A DNA stretch of 63,111 nt from Candidatus Kuenenia stuttgartensis (GCA_945906725.1 CAMDRI010000008.1:1-63111); one strand, 5' to 3'; positions 1 to 8,396 are shown, numbered from the stretch's first letter. Notes: a model not told the origin generated them from the sequence alone. Translations and numbers: made by a program.

Positions 1-615
1 ATTTCGTCCGGTTTGAATTTCATGGAGGCTCCTCTCACGCAAGCGGGCTCTGAGCTGTTTCAGCCGAGTCCGCAGCGAACTGTCATAAACGGTATCGTCC
101 ACGCGGATGACCATGCCGCCGATCAGCGACGGGTCGGTCTCCGCTTCAAGAATCGGTTCAAACGCAAACGCCGATCGCAGCTTGTCGCCGATCGCCTTCC
201 GAGACTCCTCCGACAGCGGCTTCGCCGTCTTGACCGAGACTCGCTTGCGACCACTCGACCGCTCGTTCTGAATCCGCGCCGCCTGCAAAATGTTCGGCAA
301 CAGATCGAGCCGATCGTGCCGAGCCAACACTTTCAAAAAACTCGTGATGAAATCCGAGCCACGCCCCGTGACGACTCGCTCAATGAGCTTGAGCTTGTCC
401 CCCCGATTGATCGTCGGCGAAACCAACAACCGCTCGAAGTCCGGATTCCGCTTCAGCACGTCATCGACAAACGACTGGCCCTCTTCGAGAGCCGCCTCAA
501 CGCCGACCGTGTTCTTCGCCGCTTCGAGAAACGATTTGGCATAAATCCGCGCGATCTGCACCGCACTTGGATCTTCCATCACGCTCGCGATTTTCGTTTT
601 CAGCGGCTCAGCCAT
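1..615 (-). CDS. atpH: F1Fo ATP synthase delta subunit, 3' end off window
   Basis: Minus-strand frame open from an ATG at 615 to the window edge, 205 codons, reading MAEPLKTKIASVMEDPSAVQ and later DFITSFLKVLARHDRLDLLP. This is the OSCP/delta pattern: an alpha-helical N-terminal domain that binds alpha subunits and a C-terminal part that holds the stator stalk (b subunit). The family is about 180-210 residues, so only a few codons should be missing. The start is supported by AAGGTGAG just upstream. It follows atpF in the same direction, with a 131-bp spacer almost filled by a palindromic repeat. The next gene in the usual bacterial order would be atpA, outside the window. The identification rests on gene order plus sequence pattern. 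Confidence 0.9.
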   Translation of the reverse strand, partial: MAEPLKTKIASVMEDPSAVQIARIYAKSFLEAAKNTVGVEAALEEGQSFVDDVLKRNPDFERLLVSPTINRGDKLKLIERVVTGRGSDFITSFLKVLARHDRLDLLPNILQAARIQNERSSGRKRVSVKTAKPLSEESRKAIGDKLRSAFAFEPILEAETDPSLIGGMVIRVDDTVYDSSLRTRLKQLRARLRERSLHEIQTGRN

Positions 616-623
616 GTCTCACC

Positions 624-746
624 TTTGGAGTGCGGCGATTCATCGCCGCTTTCCCTGTTTTCACTTCACGCAACCGCCGGCACGGCCAAAGGGCACGGCC
701 TCGAACCGAAGGCATGGAAAGCAGTGATTAATCACCGCACTCCAAA
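624..746. repeat. Long palindromic repeat between atpF and atpH
   Basis: The arms at 624-654 and 716-746 are 31 bases each and are inverted copies with about three mismatches (TTTGGAGTGCGGCGATTCAT versus TTTGGAGTGCGGTGATTAAT when read from the outer ends). The 61-base centre contains further short GC-rich direct repeats (CACGGCC). The right arm ends on the base before the atpF stop codon. The left arm begins nine bases before the atpH start, so its outer end contributes part of the atpH ribosome-binding region. It could fold into a hairpin in the atp transcript. Confidence 0.8.
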
Positions 747-1361
747 TTAGGTCTTCGACCCCATCTGGTTCAGCGCATCTTGCACGAGTCGTTTCTGGTC
801 GTCATCGGACAATGCTCGGCCGAGCACGATTCCGGTAGCACCGATCACCTTGTCGTTCAAGAAATCGAACAACTCCTTCATCGCCAAGTCGCGAGCGTGC
901 TCGATGTCCTCGACCGCCCGCTTGCGAGTCGCCTCGGCCTCCTTGTTGGCTACCGCGACGATCTCCTGCTTCGTGTGCTCCGCGTCCCGCCGAGCTTCCG
1001 CCAAAATTTCTTTGACCTCGTCCTGCACTTTGTCGAGCTTCTTCGCATGCTCCGCGAGCATCTGCTCTGCCTTGACGCGCGCTGCTTCTGCGTCCGCGAT
1101 CTGCTGTTTCATGCGACTCTCGCGAGTATCCAGCCCCTGAATTAACGGCCCCCAGGCCGCCTTCTTCAAGACGAGGATGTAAACCACGAACGTGACCAGC
1201 GACCAAATGGCCAAATCTTGATGCCATTCAATCACCGGGCGTTTCCCGCGGGACTCGCCCGCGGCATGAGCCTCTTCCGACGCGAAGGCCGGTGTCATGA
1301 AATCGAACTGTCCCACGAACAGGCCGATCACCAACAGCGACAAACCAATCAACTTGTGCAT
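747..1361 (-). CDS. atpF: F1Fo ATP synthase subunit b
   Basis: 204 residues. The N-terminus is hydrophobic and signal-like (residues 1-28, ending near PAFASEE). The single membrane segment follows around residues 49-66 (LAIWSLVTFVVYILVL), then a long charged helix rich in A, E, K, Q and R from about 75 to 185, the dimeric stator stalk. The family is usually about 160-180 residues; the extra length is the N-terminal signal-like region, seen also in planctomycete b subunits. ATG at 1361 is preceded by GAGGTG at good spacing. Subunit b links the membrane a/c sector to the delta and alpha subunits. It lies between atpE and atpH in the standard order, with palindromic repeats on both sides. Confidence 0.93.
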   Translation of the reverse strand: MHKLIGLSLLVIGLFVGQFDFMTPAFASEEAHAAGESRGKRPVIEWHQDLAIWSLVTFVVYILVLKKAAWGPLIQGLDTRESRMKQQIADAEAARVKAEQMLAEHAKKLDKVQDEVKEILAEARRDAEHTKQEIVAVANKEAEATRKRAVEDIEHARDLAMKELFDFLNDKVIGATGIVLGRALSDDDQKRLVQDALNQMGSKT

Positions 1362-1382
1362 CGAAGCACCTCAATGACGAGT

Positions 1383-1442
1383 GGAGGATGGGCACTCTTG
1401 CCCGTCCCGTTTTCGAGTGACGGGCAAGAGTGCCCATCCTCC
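1383..1442. repeat. Perfect 24-bp palindromic repeat between atpE and atpF
   Basis: Perfect inverted arms at 1383-1406 and 1419-1442 (GGAGGATGGGCACTCTTGCC... and its complement) around a 12-base loop. A close relative of the same element is inserted inside cbiM at 6308-6365. It lies in the 88-base spacer between the atpE stop and the atpF start, leaving the atpF ribosome-binding site intact. The hairpin has no clean T-run, so it is more likely a mobile palindrome or processing/attenuation structure than a classical terminator. Confidence 0.85.
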
Positions 1443-1449
1443 GAAGAAA

Positions 1450-1863
<414 letters not shown>

Positions 1864-2754
1864 CTAGTGCGGATGCACCGCCGTCCCGATAAACAACGTC
1901 GCCAAGAAGGCGAAGATGTACGCCTGCAAAAACGCCACAAATAACTCCAGCATCCCGACGCCGATTTGGGCCGCGATGCTCGCGGGAGTCACCACGTAAA
2001 ACAGGGGATTACTGATCGCAAAAGTCGCGATGAATCCCAAGAACACAGCGATGACCGTGTGGCCGGCCATGATGTTCGCGAACAAACGGACGGCCAACAC
2101 GCCATGCTTGATGAACAGGCCAAGCAGCTCGATACACCAGATCATCGGAATCAACAGAGGCTTCATGATGGCCGGAACATCCATGGTTGGGCAAAGCGCC
2201 TTCCAGAACCCGCCAAAACTCAGTTCTTTCGAGCCGTAGAAGACAGTCGCTCCGAATGCTGTGACGGCCAATGCGCCGGTGACGTTGATCTCGCCCGTCG
2301 CCGAACCGAGCCAGGGAATCGCACCGAGCAAATTGCAGATCAGAACGTAAAAGAAGCAACTCCAAATGAACGGCAGATACTTGTCCGCCGGATGAGCATG
2401 CTCGGCCGCCGCATATGCGTGGCCGTGATGCCCATGATCGTCGCTACCGTGCCCGTAGTCGTCGTGACCGTGATGGCCTTCGCCGATCGTCGGGCGGACG
2501 ACGTTGTCCCTCATGTAAACAGCCAGCATTTCCCAAAAGTTCCACCACCGACCGCTGACTGGCCGACCTCCAGAAACTCGCTTGGCTAAGCCGGTTCCGA
2601 TCCAAAACACAATCAACGCGGCGACCAACTGCAGAACCATGAATTTGGTCAGATGCAGCGGACCGAGGTGCGGCAACGGCCATTCGCCTCCGAGGAATTG
2701 CGGTACCTCGAAGTACTCGTAGTCGCGAACGTGATGGAAAGTATCCCCAGCCAT
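1864..2754 (-). CDS. atpB: F1Fo ATP synthase subunit a with a histidine-rich loop
   Basis: 296 residues from ATG 2754 (an in-frame TTG at 2781 would add nine residues; ATG with upstream GGAG is preferred). The sequence shows several membrane helices and the conserved helix AVRLFANIMAGHT, whose arginine (about R223) faces the c-ring glutamate; the C-terminus is also family-typical (LFVAFLQAYIFAFLATLFIG). Between the first helix (about 35-55) and the second (about 127 on) lies a loop with ten histidines within about 28 residues (92-122), mixed with Asp and Gly, which is absent from standard a subunits. It conducts protons between the membrane half-channels and the c ring. It sits directly after atpI and before atpE. 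Confidence 0.93.
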   Translation of the reverse strand: MAGDTFHHVRDYEYFEVPQFLGGEWPLPHLGPLHLTKFMVLQLVAALIVFWIGTGLAKRVSGGRPVSGRWWNFWEMLAVYMRDNVVRPTIGEGHHGHDDYGHGSDDHGHHGHAYAAAEHAHPADKYLPFIWSCFFYVLICNLLGAIPWLGSATGEINVTGALAVTAFGATVFYGSKELSFGGFWKALCPTMDVPAIMKPLLIPMIWCIELLGLFIKHGVLAVRLFANIMAGHTVIAVFLGFIATFAISNPLFYVVTPASIAAQIGVGMLELFVAFLQAYIFAFLATLFIGTAVHPH

Positions 2755-2803
2755 CGGGGCAAACTCCAAACTCGGAAACAAGGACGACCGGGAACTTGGA
2801 CCG

Positions 2804-3229
2804 CTACGCGATTGGCTGCGACGGAATGCTCGAGGTGTTCGCCTCTGGCGATCTCACGATGAGCAGCGTCTCAACCAACAGCGTCACGGAATAAAACACA
2901 ACGAGCCAACTCAGGAACTCTTTCAGTCCCAAGTCGGCTCGAATTTCATGCAACAGCAGCGTCGCCACCAGGACGACGAACATCCGCAAGCCGGAACCCG
3001 CGAGAAACGCATACGCTTTGTTCTTCGCGAACTCAAAGTACGGAATCGCGAAGAACAATAAGCAACCCGGCAGCCAACACATCAACGCCGAGTAGGTCAG
3101 CCCCTCCAGCCCCAACATCCCAGCCAGTCCGTAAGCGGGACCGGCGAGCACAACCCACAGCGCAGCGGCGCAGGCGGTGAGAACACCACAGCGCTGCCAC
3201 GGAGTTTGAGTCGTTGGAAGTGACGTCAT
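2804..3229 (-). CDS. atpI: Membrane protein at the atpI position of the ATP synthase operon
   Basis: 141 residues with about four hydrophobic segments: roughly 15-38, 43-65, 80-95 and 103-125. ATP synthase protein I is a poorly conserved four-helix protein thought to help assemble the c ring or supply magnesium; the assignment here rests on topology and position immediately before atpB, not on clear motifs. Its ATG overlaps the stop of the preceding 96-residue gene as ATGA, implying translational coupling. The C-terminus (SPEANTSSIPSQPIA) is polar and probably disordered. Confidence 0.6.
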   Translation of the reverse strand: MTSLPTTQTPWQRCGVLTACAAALWVVLAGPAYGLAGMLGLEGLTYSALMCWLPGCLLFFAIPYFEFAKNKAYAFLAGSGLRMFVVLVATLLLHEIRADLGLKEFLSWLVVFYSVTLLVETLLIVRSPEANTSSIPSQPIA

Positions 3230-3516
3230 TGTTGCGAAGGACCAGAGTTATCGGATGTCTTCTCTGCCGAACTTGAAGAAGGCCCCTTGGGTGGCGGCGT
3301 CAGTCGTTTGATCAACTGAACGAAACTCGTACCCGCCACGAAGAGTCCGAAACAAGCACCAAGCACTGTCAACCACGGGGAGATTCCCCAGCGCCTGTCC
3401 AACCAAAACCCCGCACCGGCCGGCAGAGCCATTTCTAGCGCGATGGTGGTGATTTGATGCACCCATCGCGAAGCAACGACCATCGGAGGCTCGGAATCCT
3501 GGCGTGGCATACTCAC
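3226..3516 (-). CDS. AtpZ/AtpI-family small membrane protein, first gene of the atp operon
   Basis: 96 residues with two membrane helices: about 21-38 (TIALEMALPAGAGFWLDRRW) and 46-68 (LTVLGACFGLFVAGTSFVQL). The GxWLDRRWG turn followed by a short second helix is the pattern of the AtpZ/AtpI 'putative F0F1-ATPase subunit' family. The tail is Ser/Pro-rich and polar. The start could be GTG 3516 or ATG 3510; GGAGG lies four bases before the first and ten before the second. It leads the operon, so the promoter is expected in 3517-3629, where no convincing -35/-10 pair was seen. Confidence 0.65.
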   Translation of the reverse strand: MSMPRQDSEPPMVVASRWVHQITTIALEMALPAGAGFWLDRRWGISPWLTVLGACFGLFVAGTSFVQLIKRLTPPPKGPSSSSAEKTSDNSGPSQQ

Positions 3517-3629
3517 ACCGCCTCCAGGGACCGACGGAAAGGGGCGGAGAGTAGTGGTGGCTTTTCAGCCGAGCAAGCGACCGGTTACAGGTTTGCAAAA
3601 AAATTCTTAGGCTGCGGATCGGCGACTTC

Positions 3630-4541
3630 TCACGGCCGGGAATTGGCCTTTGACTCCTGCCGCTTGCCGGCTTGATACAGCTCTTCCATTTCCTGAAGCG
3701 TTGCGTCGCGGATGCTGCGGCCTTGGGCCTGCAAAGCCTCTTCGATGAACCGCACGCGGCGTTCAAACTTGGCATTGCTGCGGCGGAGGGCTTCTTCCGG
3801 GTTGATCTTCCAGCGTCGAGCCAGATTAGCGACCACGAACAGCACGTCGCCGAATTCCGATTCAATTCGATCCCGCTGAGCTGTGTCAGTAATCGGCTCG
3901 TCGGGGACGGGAGACATCTCGACCGACGCCGCCATTTGTGGGATTTGGCCGTCGGCAAACAGTTCTTGGGAGAGTTCGTTGATCTCCTCTCGCAGTTTGT
4001 CGAACAGCATCGCTCGATGCGGAAAGTCATAGCCGACACGAGCCGCTTTGTCGGAGATTCGCGTACAGCGAGCCAAAGCCGGCAGCGCGGCCGGCAGTCC
4101 GTCGAAGATCGAATCCCGTTGCTTCTCGTGTTGCTTCGCGCGGTCCCAGTTGGTCAAGACCTCCTCGGCCGTGTGCACTTTTGCGGTGTCGAAGACGTGC
4201 GGGTGCCGTTCGATCATCTTGCGGGTGATGACGTCGAGGACTTGCTCGATGCCGAACCGCTGCTCGTCGCGGCCGATTTGAGCATCGAGCACGACCTGCA
4301 GCAGCACGTCGCCAAGTTCTTCGACGATGGCCGTGTCGTCCCGCGAGTCAATCGCTTCCAGCAGCTCGTAAGTTTCTTCGAGCGTGAACGGCTTGATGGT
4401 CTCCAGCGTCTGCTGCCGATCCCACGGACAGCCGGTTGGCGAGCGGAGCTTCGCGATGACCTCGCACAGCCGCGCGAATGCGGCTCCTACCGACGGCAAG
4501 TCGGGCGGCTTTCCAAACTGAGACGGATCGGGTGCGGACAT
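3630..4541 (-). CDS. mazG: Nucleoside triphosphate pyrophosphohydrolase MazG
   Basis: 303 residues from ATG 4541 (a TTG at 4559 extends the frame but is less likely). Two MazG helical domains are seen: the first has GCPWD at 37-41 and the acidic [10 protein letters not shown], ..[11 protein letters not shown] metal-binding motif; the second has [10 protein letters not shown] and [18 protein letters not shown]. MazG hydrolyses (d)NTPs to NMP plus pyrophosphate, cleaning the nucleotide pool of aberrant nucleotides. Compared with the E. coli protein (about 263 residues) it carries an insertion before the second EEFGD motif (around 216-236, [11 protein letters not shown]) and a Lys/Arg-rich tail. 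It precedes the atp operon on the same strand with a 113-base gap. Confidence 0.92.
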   Translation of the reverse strand: MSAPDPSQFGKPPDLPSVGAAFARLCEVIAKLRSPTGCPWDRQQTLETIKPFTLEETYELLEAIDSRDDTAIVEELGDVLLQVVLDAQIGRDEQRFGIEQVLDVITRKMIERHPHVFDTAKVHTAEEVLTNWDRAKQHEKQRDSIFDGLPAALPALARCTRISDKAARVGYDFPHRAMLFDKLREEINELSQELFADGQIPQMAASVEMSPVPDEPITDTAQRDRIESEFGDVLFVVANLARRWKINPEEALRRSNAKFERRVRFIEEALQAQGRSIRDATLQEMEELYQAGKRQESKANSRP

Positions 4542-4589
4542 GAGGCGATACGTTGGCAAGCCGAGCCATCATTCGCAAGCGGTCTGTCC

Positions 4590-4913
4590 CTACGCGGCTT
4601 GCCACGTGGATTCGAACTGCCGCATCTCTGGCGACAAGAGAACGCGGTTGACGTCCAAAACCGCGACCAGTTGGTCGTCGTATTCGACGATCCCGTTCAA
4701 GAACCTGGTGAATGCTCCGGTCGCAAGCGTCGAAGTCGGTTGCAGGTCTCCGGCCGCGAGGCACCGAACTCCGATCACGCGATCGACGATCCAGACGGTG
4801 GTGATTTCCTCAAGCGTCGAACGGACCACAATCAACCATTGCGACGCGGAACTCTCAACAGCAGCAAGTCCCAGCAGTGAGCGCAGGTCAACGACCAACA
4901 GCACATCGCCTCA
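4590..4913 (-). pseudogene. CheW-like fragment, N-terminal half missing
   Basis: The open frame 4590-4904 (GTG start) reads VVDLRSLLGLAAVESSASQW and then FLNGIVEYDDQLVAVLDVNR, which fits the second half of a CheW domain (the VVDLR strand, the conserved mid-domain V-DRV-GV, and G-v---g-lv-vLD). A complete CheW domain needs about 60 more N-terminal residues, but a TGA stands in frame at 4911-4913, directly before the conserved GDVLLVVDLR. Upstream DNA is open only in other frames (for example VELSLYELAAKIARETLG at about 4955-5010). CheW couples chemoreceptors to CheA; no chemotaxis partner lies nearby. A truncated, decayed gene is the simplest reading; a sequencing error or a genuine short protein cannot be excluded. 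Confidence 0.45.
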
Positions 4914-5676
4914 CGGAAGAATCCTCATCTTCCGGTGGCTGCGTACCGGACGATAATCCCAGCGTTTCGCGGGCGATCTTCGCGGCCAGTTCGTACAGGC
5001 TGAGTTCTACACCGGGGGCTCTGCGGAGGGAGGCGGCTCTTCGGAAGCCAAGGCCGGTTCCGAAGGTGGACTGGTGGCTTCAGATCTTTCACGCGGCACC
5101 AACGGAAACGCATCTCCCTCAGAGAGCGAGACCAAGGGAGGCTCAGAGGCGTCCGGGTTGATGGGATCGGCCAGCGACGGCTATTCGTAGTCAACTGATC
5201 CGCGCGGATCGTCGTCGCTCGCGACAGCCGGCGCGCATTCGGGCCGATCCTCGTAGGCATGACGAGAACCGGAAAAGTGTCGGCAACCCCACAATTCGCA
5301 AAATGTAATCGTCGCGATCGAGAACGGAGTCCGAACACAGCGGCTGAAACGGACAAACGGAGATGTCATGTCGCACCACTCCTGCGAGCGATACGGCATC
5401 TCGCCGACATTCCGCGCAGCGAACATGCGGAACATGGCTATTCAACCGCGCGAAACCAAGGTGGCGAATGTGTCGTACCGCCCAACCGTCGATTGCCAAA
5501 TGCCCTTCTCGGCCTGCGACAACAGACGCAGCCAGCGCTGAGCCGGCACAATGCGACAACGCTTGGTCCCATTTGCACGCTTTTGAGAAGCCCGACGGCT
5601 GTGAAATTGCGATTCGCCCCTGTCGTCTGGCAGAATCCTCGCCCCAACCCACTTTGTCGGACTCGGAGCTTCCACG
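4914..5676. other. Stretch with no supported gene upstream of cbiM
   Basis: No reading frame here looks like a conserved protein. The minus strand from about 5435 to 5040 has a frame that reads an acidic, proline-rich segment (SEPALASEEPPPSAEPP) broken by a stop at about 5181-5183, which may be further debris of the CheW-like gene. The last 200 bases before cbiM should hold its promoter. A B12-box or cobalamin riboswitch was looked for and not recognised. Confidence 0.4.
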
Positions 5677-6690
5677 ATGCACATCCAAGACGGCGTACTC
5701 AGTCCGGTCGTCTGTGCCGCCACCGGAGCGATCTCGCTCGGAACAGTTGGTTACAGCGTGCATCGGCTCAAGCAATCTGTCGGGGATCGGACGATCCCGC
5801 TGACCGGCATGATGGCCGCACTGGTCTTTGCGGGGCAGATGGTCAACTTCCCGATCGGTGCTCCGGTGAGCGGTCACCTGCTCGGCGGCGTGCTGGCCGC
5901 GGCGGTTGTCGGGCCGTGGGCCGGTTGTGTCGCGATGACGCTGGTGCTGTTCGTGCAATGGGCGTTGTTCTCGGACGGTGGTTTGTTCGCTCTCGGCGCG
6001 AACGTGCTGCACATGGCGGTGATCGGAGCCTGGGGCGGCCACGCCGTCCGGATGTTCGTGCAACGGTTTTTTGGAGGCAGCCGCAAGGGAATCGTCATCG
6101 GTTCAGTGATTGCTGCGTGGGCCACCGTGATGGCGGCAGCGGCTCTGTTCTGTTTGGAGTTTCGGCTCTCGTGGCCATCTCGCGAGATCGACTTCTCAAA
6201 AGTCTTCACGCTGATGGTCAGCTTTCATTCGCTGATCGGACTTGGTGAGGCGCTAATCACCGGAGTCGCGATCAGCTTCGTGCTGAATCAGCGACCGGAG
6301 TTGATCTGGAAGATGGGCACTCTTGCCCGTCCACACGAAGGGGCGGGCAAGAGTGTCCATCCTCCGATCGCGACGATCACTCGTACGCTCGTCGCCGGAC
6401 TCGTCATCGCGCTGGCGATCGCCTCGTTCCTCTCACCGTTCGCATCGAGCTTCGACGATGGACTCGAAGCGGTGCTCGGCAAGCTCAACCTCGAACTGAA
6501 TCTCACCGGCAGCGTTCCGGGGTTGCTCGAAGACTACGACAGAATTCCCGTTCCGGTCGCCGCGTGGCAGTCGATCGCGGTTTCGTTCGCCGGCATTGGC
6601 GGAACGCTCGCCGTTTTCGTCCTCGCGTGGCTGTTGGGCAAGGCACTGCCTGCCGCGCCGCCACAACTCAGCGAGGCCGCCGGTGAGTGA
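5677..6690 (+). CDS. cbiM: Cobalt/nickel ECF transporter CbiM fused to a CbiN-like PDGLE domain
   Basis: 337 residues. The N-terminus MHIQDGVLS is the hallmark of CbiM/NikM, whose Met1-His2 amino end forms the metal site; six or seven membrane helices follow (residues about 8-195), including VSGHLLGG and GANVLHMAV. The C-terminal part (about 232-337) has two helices flanking FDDGLEAVLG, matching the PDGLE/CbiN-type domain. Residues about 211-230 (KMGTLARPHEGAGKSVHPP) are encoded by an in-frame palindromic repeat sitting in the linker between the two domains. The protein forms the substrate-specific unit of an ECF importer and is followed by cbiQ with an 8-base overlap. Cobalt versus nickel specificity cannot be decided from sequence. 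Confidence 0.9.
   Translation: MHIQDGVLSPVVCAATGAISLGTVGYSVHRLKQSVGDRTIPLTGMMAALVFAGQMVNFPIGAPVSGHLLGGVLAAAVVGPWAGCVAMTLVLFVQWALFSDGGLFALGANVLHMAVIGAWGGHAVRMFVQRFFGGSRKGIVIGSVIAAWATVMAAAALFCLEFRLSWPSREIDFSKVFTLMVSFHSLIGLGEALITGVAISFVLNQRPELIWKMGTLARPHEGAGKSVHPPIATITRTLVAGLVIALAIASFLSPFASSFDDGLEAVLGKLNLELNLTGSVPGLLEDYDRIPVPVAAWQSIAVSFAGIGGTLAVFVLAWLLGKALPAAPPQLSEAAGE
6308..6365. repeat. Palindromic repeat inserted in frame within cbiM
   Basis: Arms 6308-6331 (GGAAGATGGGCACTCTTGCC...) and 6342-6365 (...AAGAGTGTCCATCCTCC) are inverted copies with a few mismatches around a 10-base loop. The element is nearly identical to the perfect palindrome at 1383-1442 in the atp operon. In cbiM it is translated without a stop, adding about 20 residues at the junction between the CbiM and PDGLE domains, the place where an insertion would be best tolerated. 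Confidence 0.85.
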
Positions 6691-7345
6691 TTTTCTCGAT
6701 CGCTTCGGACGTGGCCAGTCAATGTGTCATCGGTGGCCGCCGTTCGCAAAACTCTTCACCGCGATCGCGATGATTCTCGCGGCGACGTGCGTGCCGATCA
6801 CACACGGCCCGCTGGTTGGAATCGTCGCCTGCGTGATTTTCTTCGCCCACACGTTGGCGAGAATTCCGCTGGCATACGTCTGTCGCCGGTTGCTCTTCTT
6901 TTGGCCAACTTTGTTTTTGATGGCGATTAGCCTGCCGCTGTCGCAGGCCGGTCAAAAAGGTTGGCTGCTGTTCGTGACGATCTTCGTGCGCGGGACGTTG
7001 TCGTTCAGCACGGCGTTGTGGCTGGTCAACGTGATGCCGTTCGATCAACTGCTCGCAACGCTGCGCCACTTGCGAGTCCCCGACGTGCTCTTGGCGATTG
7101 TCTCGCTAATGTATCGTTTTCTGTTCGTGCTGTGGGACGAACTGGATCGGATGCGCACGGCTCGCTCCGCCCGAATGTTTCGCAAGCCGACGTTGTGGGA
7201 GACGTGGCGATCCGCCGCGCATCTTGTCGGTCGTCTGCTGATCCGTGCGCTCGATCGAGCGGATCGAATTCACGGCGCGATGCTCGCCCGCGGTTGGGAC
7301 GGCCGCACACGCTGGATCGAACAGCGGCGGGAGGATCGCCCGTGA
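6683..7345 (+). CDS. cbiQ: ECF transporter transmembrane T component CbiQ
   Basis: 220 residues from GTG 6683, which overlaps the cbiM stop by eight bases; a longer upstream frame exists but lies inside cbiM. The protein has about five hydrophobic segments and the T-component coupling motifs near the end: ARSARMF and ARGWDGR (both A-R-G type sequences that contact the ATPase). Length is slightly short of the usual 225-260. CbiQ couples ATP hydrolysis by CbiO to metal passage through CbiM. The gene ends in a GTGA overlap with cbiO, so the three genes form one tightly coupled unit. Confidence 0.88.
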   Translation: MSDFLDRFGRGQSMCHRWPPFAKLFTAIAMILAATCVPITHGPLVGIVACVIFFAHTLARIPLAYVCRRLLFFWPTLFLMAISLPLSQAGQKGWLLFVTIFVRGTLSFSTALWLVNVMPFDQLLATLRHLRVPDVLLAIVSLMYRFLFVLWDELDRMRTARSARMFRKPTLWETWRSAAHLVGRLLIRALDRADRIHGAMLARGWDGRTRWIEQRREDRP

Positions 7346-8136
7346 CGGAATCAAGTGTCATCTCCTCACCATCTGCTGTGCGTGTCGAGCGACTTTCGTT
7401 TCGATATCCCGGCGGCCCCGACGTGCTGACCGACATCAGTTTCACGATCGCCCCCGGTGAGATCATCGGCCTCGTCGGACCCAGCGGAGCTGGCAAGTCC
7501 ACGCTGCTGCAACACCTCAACGGCCTGCTGCCGAGCAAGCTCCCGGACACCTCCACTCTCCCTTTGGAAGCGGACACCAGGCAGGGTGTCTTCATCGACA
7601 ACATTCCTGTCGCGCGAAAAACCATTGCTGAGATTCGCCGTCGCGTTGGCTTCTTGTTTCAAGATCCCGACGACCAACTCTTCTGCCCGACGGTCTTCGA
7701 AGATGTCGCCTTCGGCCCGCTGAATTTGGGCTTGTCGGACGACGAAGTGCGGCAGCGCGTGCGTGGCAGCCTGGCCTCTGTCGGACTCGCCGGTTACGAA
7801 CCGCGCAGCACGCTGCGGTTGAGTCTTGGTGAGCGCAAGCGAGTCTGTCTCGCTGGAGTCTTCGCGTGCCAACCCAGCGTGCTCACGCTGGACGAACCCT
7901 TTAGCAGTCTCGACCCGCGAGCACGTCGCACACTGATCGCGATCCTCAGACAGTTTTCGGGCAGCCAAATCATCGCGACGCACGACTTGGACATCGTCGT
8001 CGATCTTTGCCATCGAGTTCTGTTGCTTGATGGCGGCCAACTTCGCGCCGCTGGTCAGACGCGCGACATCCTCGGCAACGAGGCGCTCATGGAACGCCAT
8101 GGCCTCGAAGTTCCCTGGCGACTGCGACAAAAGTGA
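7342..8136 (+). CDS. cbiO: ECF transporter ATPase CbiO
   Basis: 264 residues from GTG 7342 (GTGA overlap with cbiQ). All ABC ATPase motifs are present: Walker A GPSGAGKST 46-54, Q-loop FQDPDDQLF with Q107, signature LSLGERKRV 160-168, Walker B VLTLDEP 180-186, and switch histidine H214 in ATHDLD. The QDPDDQLF sequence is characteristic of CbiO/EcfA ATPases. The signature has Leu where most have Gly (LSGGE). It powers the CbiMQ importer on the cytoplasmic side. The gene is followed by a convergent small lipoprotein; no cobalamin biosynthesis gene is in the window. Confidence 0.92.
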   Translation: MTESSVISSPSAVRVERLSFRYPGGPDVLTDISFTIAPGEIIGLVGPSGAGKSTLLQHLNGLLPSKLPDTSTLPLEADTRQGVFIDNIPVARKTIAEIRRRVGFLFQDPDDQLFCPTVFEDVAFGPLNLGLSDDEVRQRVRGSLASVGLAGYEPRSTLRLSLGERKRVCLAGVFACQPSVLTLDEPFSSLDPRARRTLIAILRQFSGSQIIATHDLDIVVDLCHRVLLLDGGQLRAAGQTRDILGNEALMERHGLEVPWRLRQK

Positions 8137-8168
8137 CGCTTCGTACGCACTCTTCGGTGATGGCGCTG

Positions 8169-8396
8169 CTACTTCTTGGATTGATCCTGCGGCATCACAT
8201 TCGCCGGCATCTTGGCACCCTTTGGCAGATGCTTCTGGCTTTCTGGGTTATTGACTTCCTTCTGGATCACGGCGGGATCAACGACGGGTACATTGCTCGG
8301 ATCGGCCGGACCAAGTTCCGAGGCCCCGCATCCCGCAAAGACGAGCACGCCAAGCATCAATCCACTGGCCACGACCGAGCGTTTCAGATTCATCAT
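8169..8396 (-). CDS. Small predicted lipoprotein
   Basis: 75 residues from ATG 8396 (AAGGA eight bases upstream; a second ATG follows directly, and a longer frame to 8450 is not favoured). It has a lipoprotein signal peptide: MMNLKRSVVASG, a hydrophobic core, and the lipobox VFAGC with the lipidated cysteine around residue 23. The mature part is short, Pro/Asp/Lys-rich and has no recognised domain (DPAVIQKEVNNPESQK, PKGAKMPANVMPQ). Small lipoproteins with this 'PADPSNVPVVDP' style occur widely in planctomycetes and are of unknown function. It lies downstream of the TPR gene on the same strand with a 142-base gap. Confidence 0.7.
   Translation of the reverse strand: MMNLKRSVVASGLMLGVLVFAGCGASELGPADPSNVPVVDPAVIQKEVNNPESQKHLPKGAKMPANVMPQDQSKK

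Noticed and set aside
5440-5676. Cobalamin riboswitch upstream of cbiM
   Set aside because: No B12-box or matching stems could be found by eye.
5259-6248. Long plus-strand frame overlapping cbiM
   Set aside because: Arginine-rich shadow frame of the real cbiM gene.
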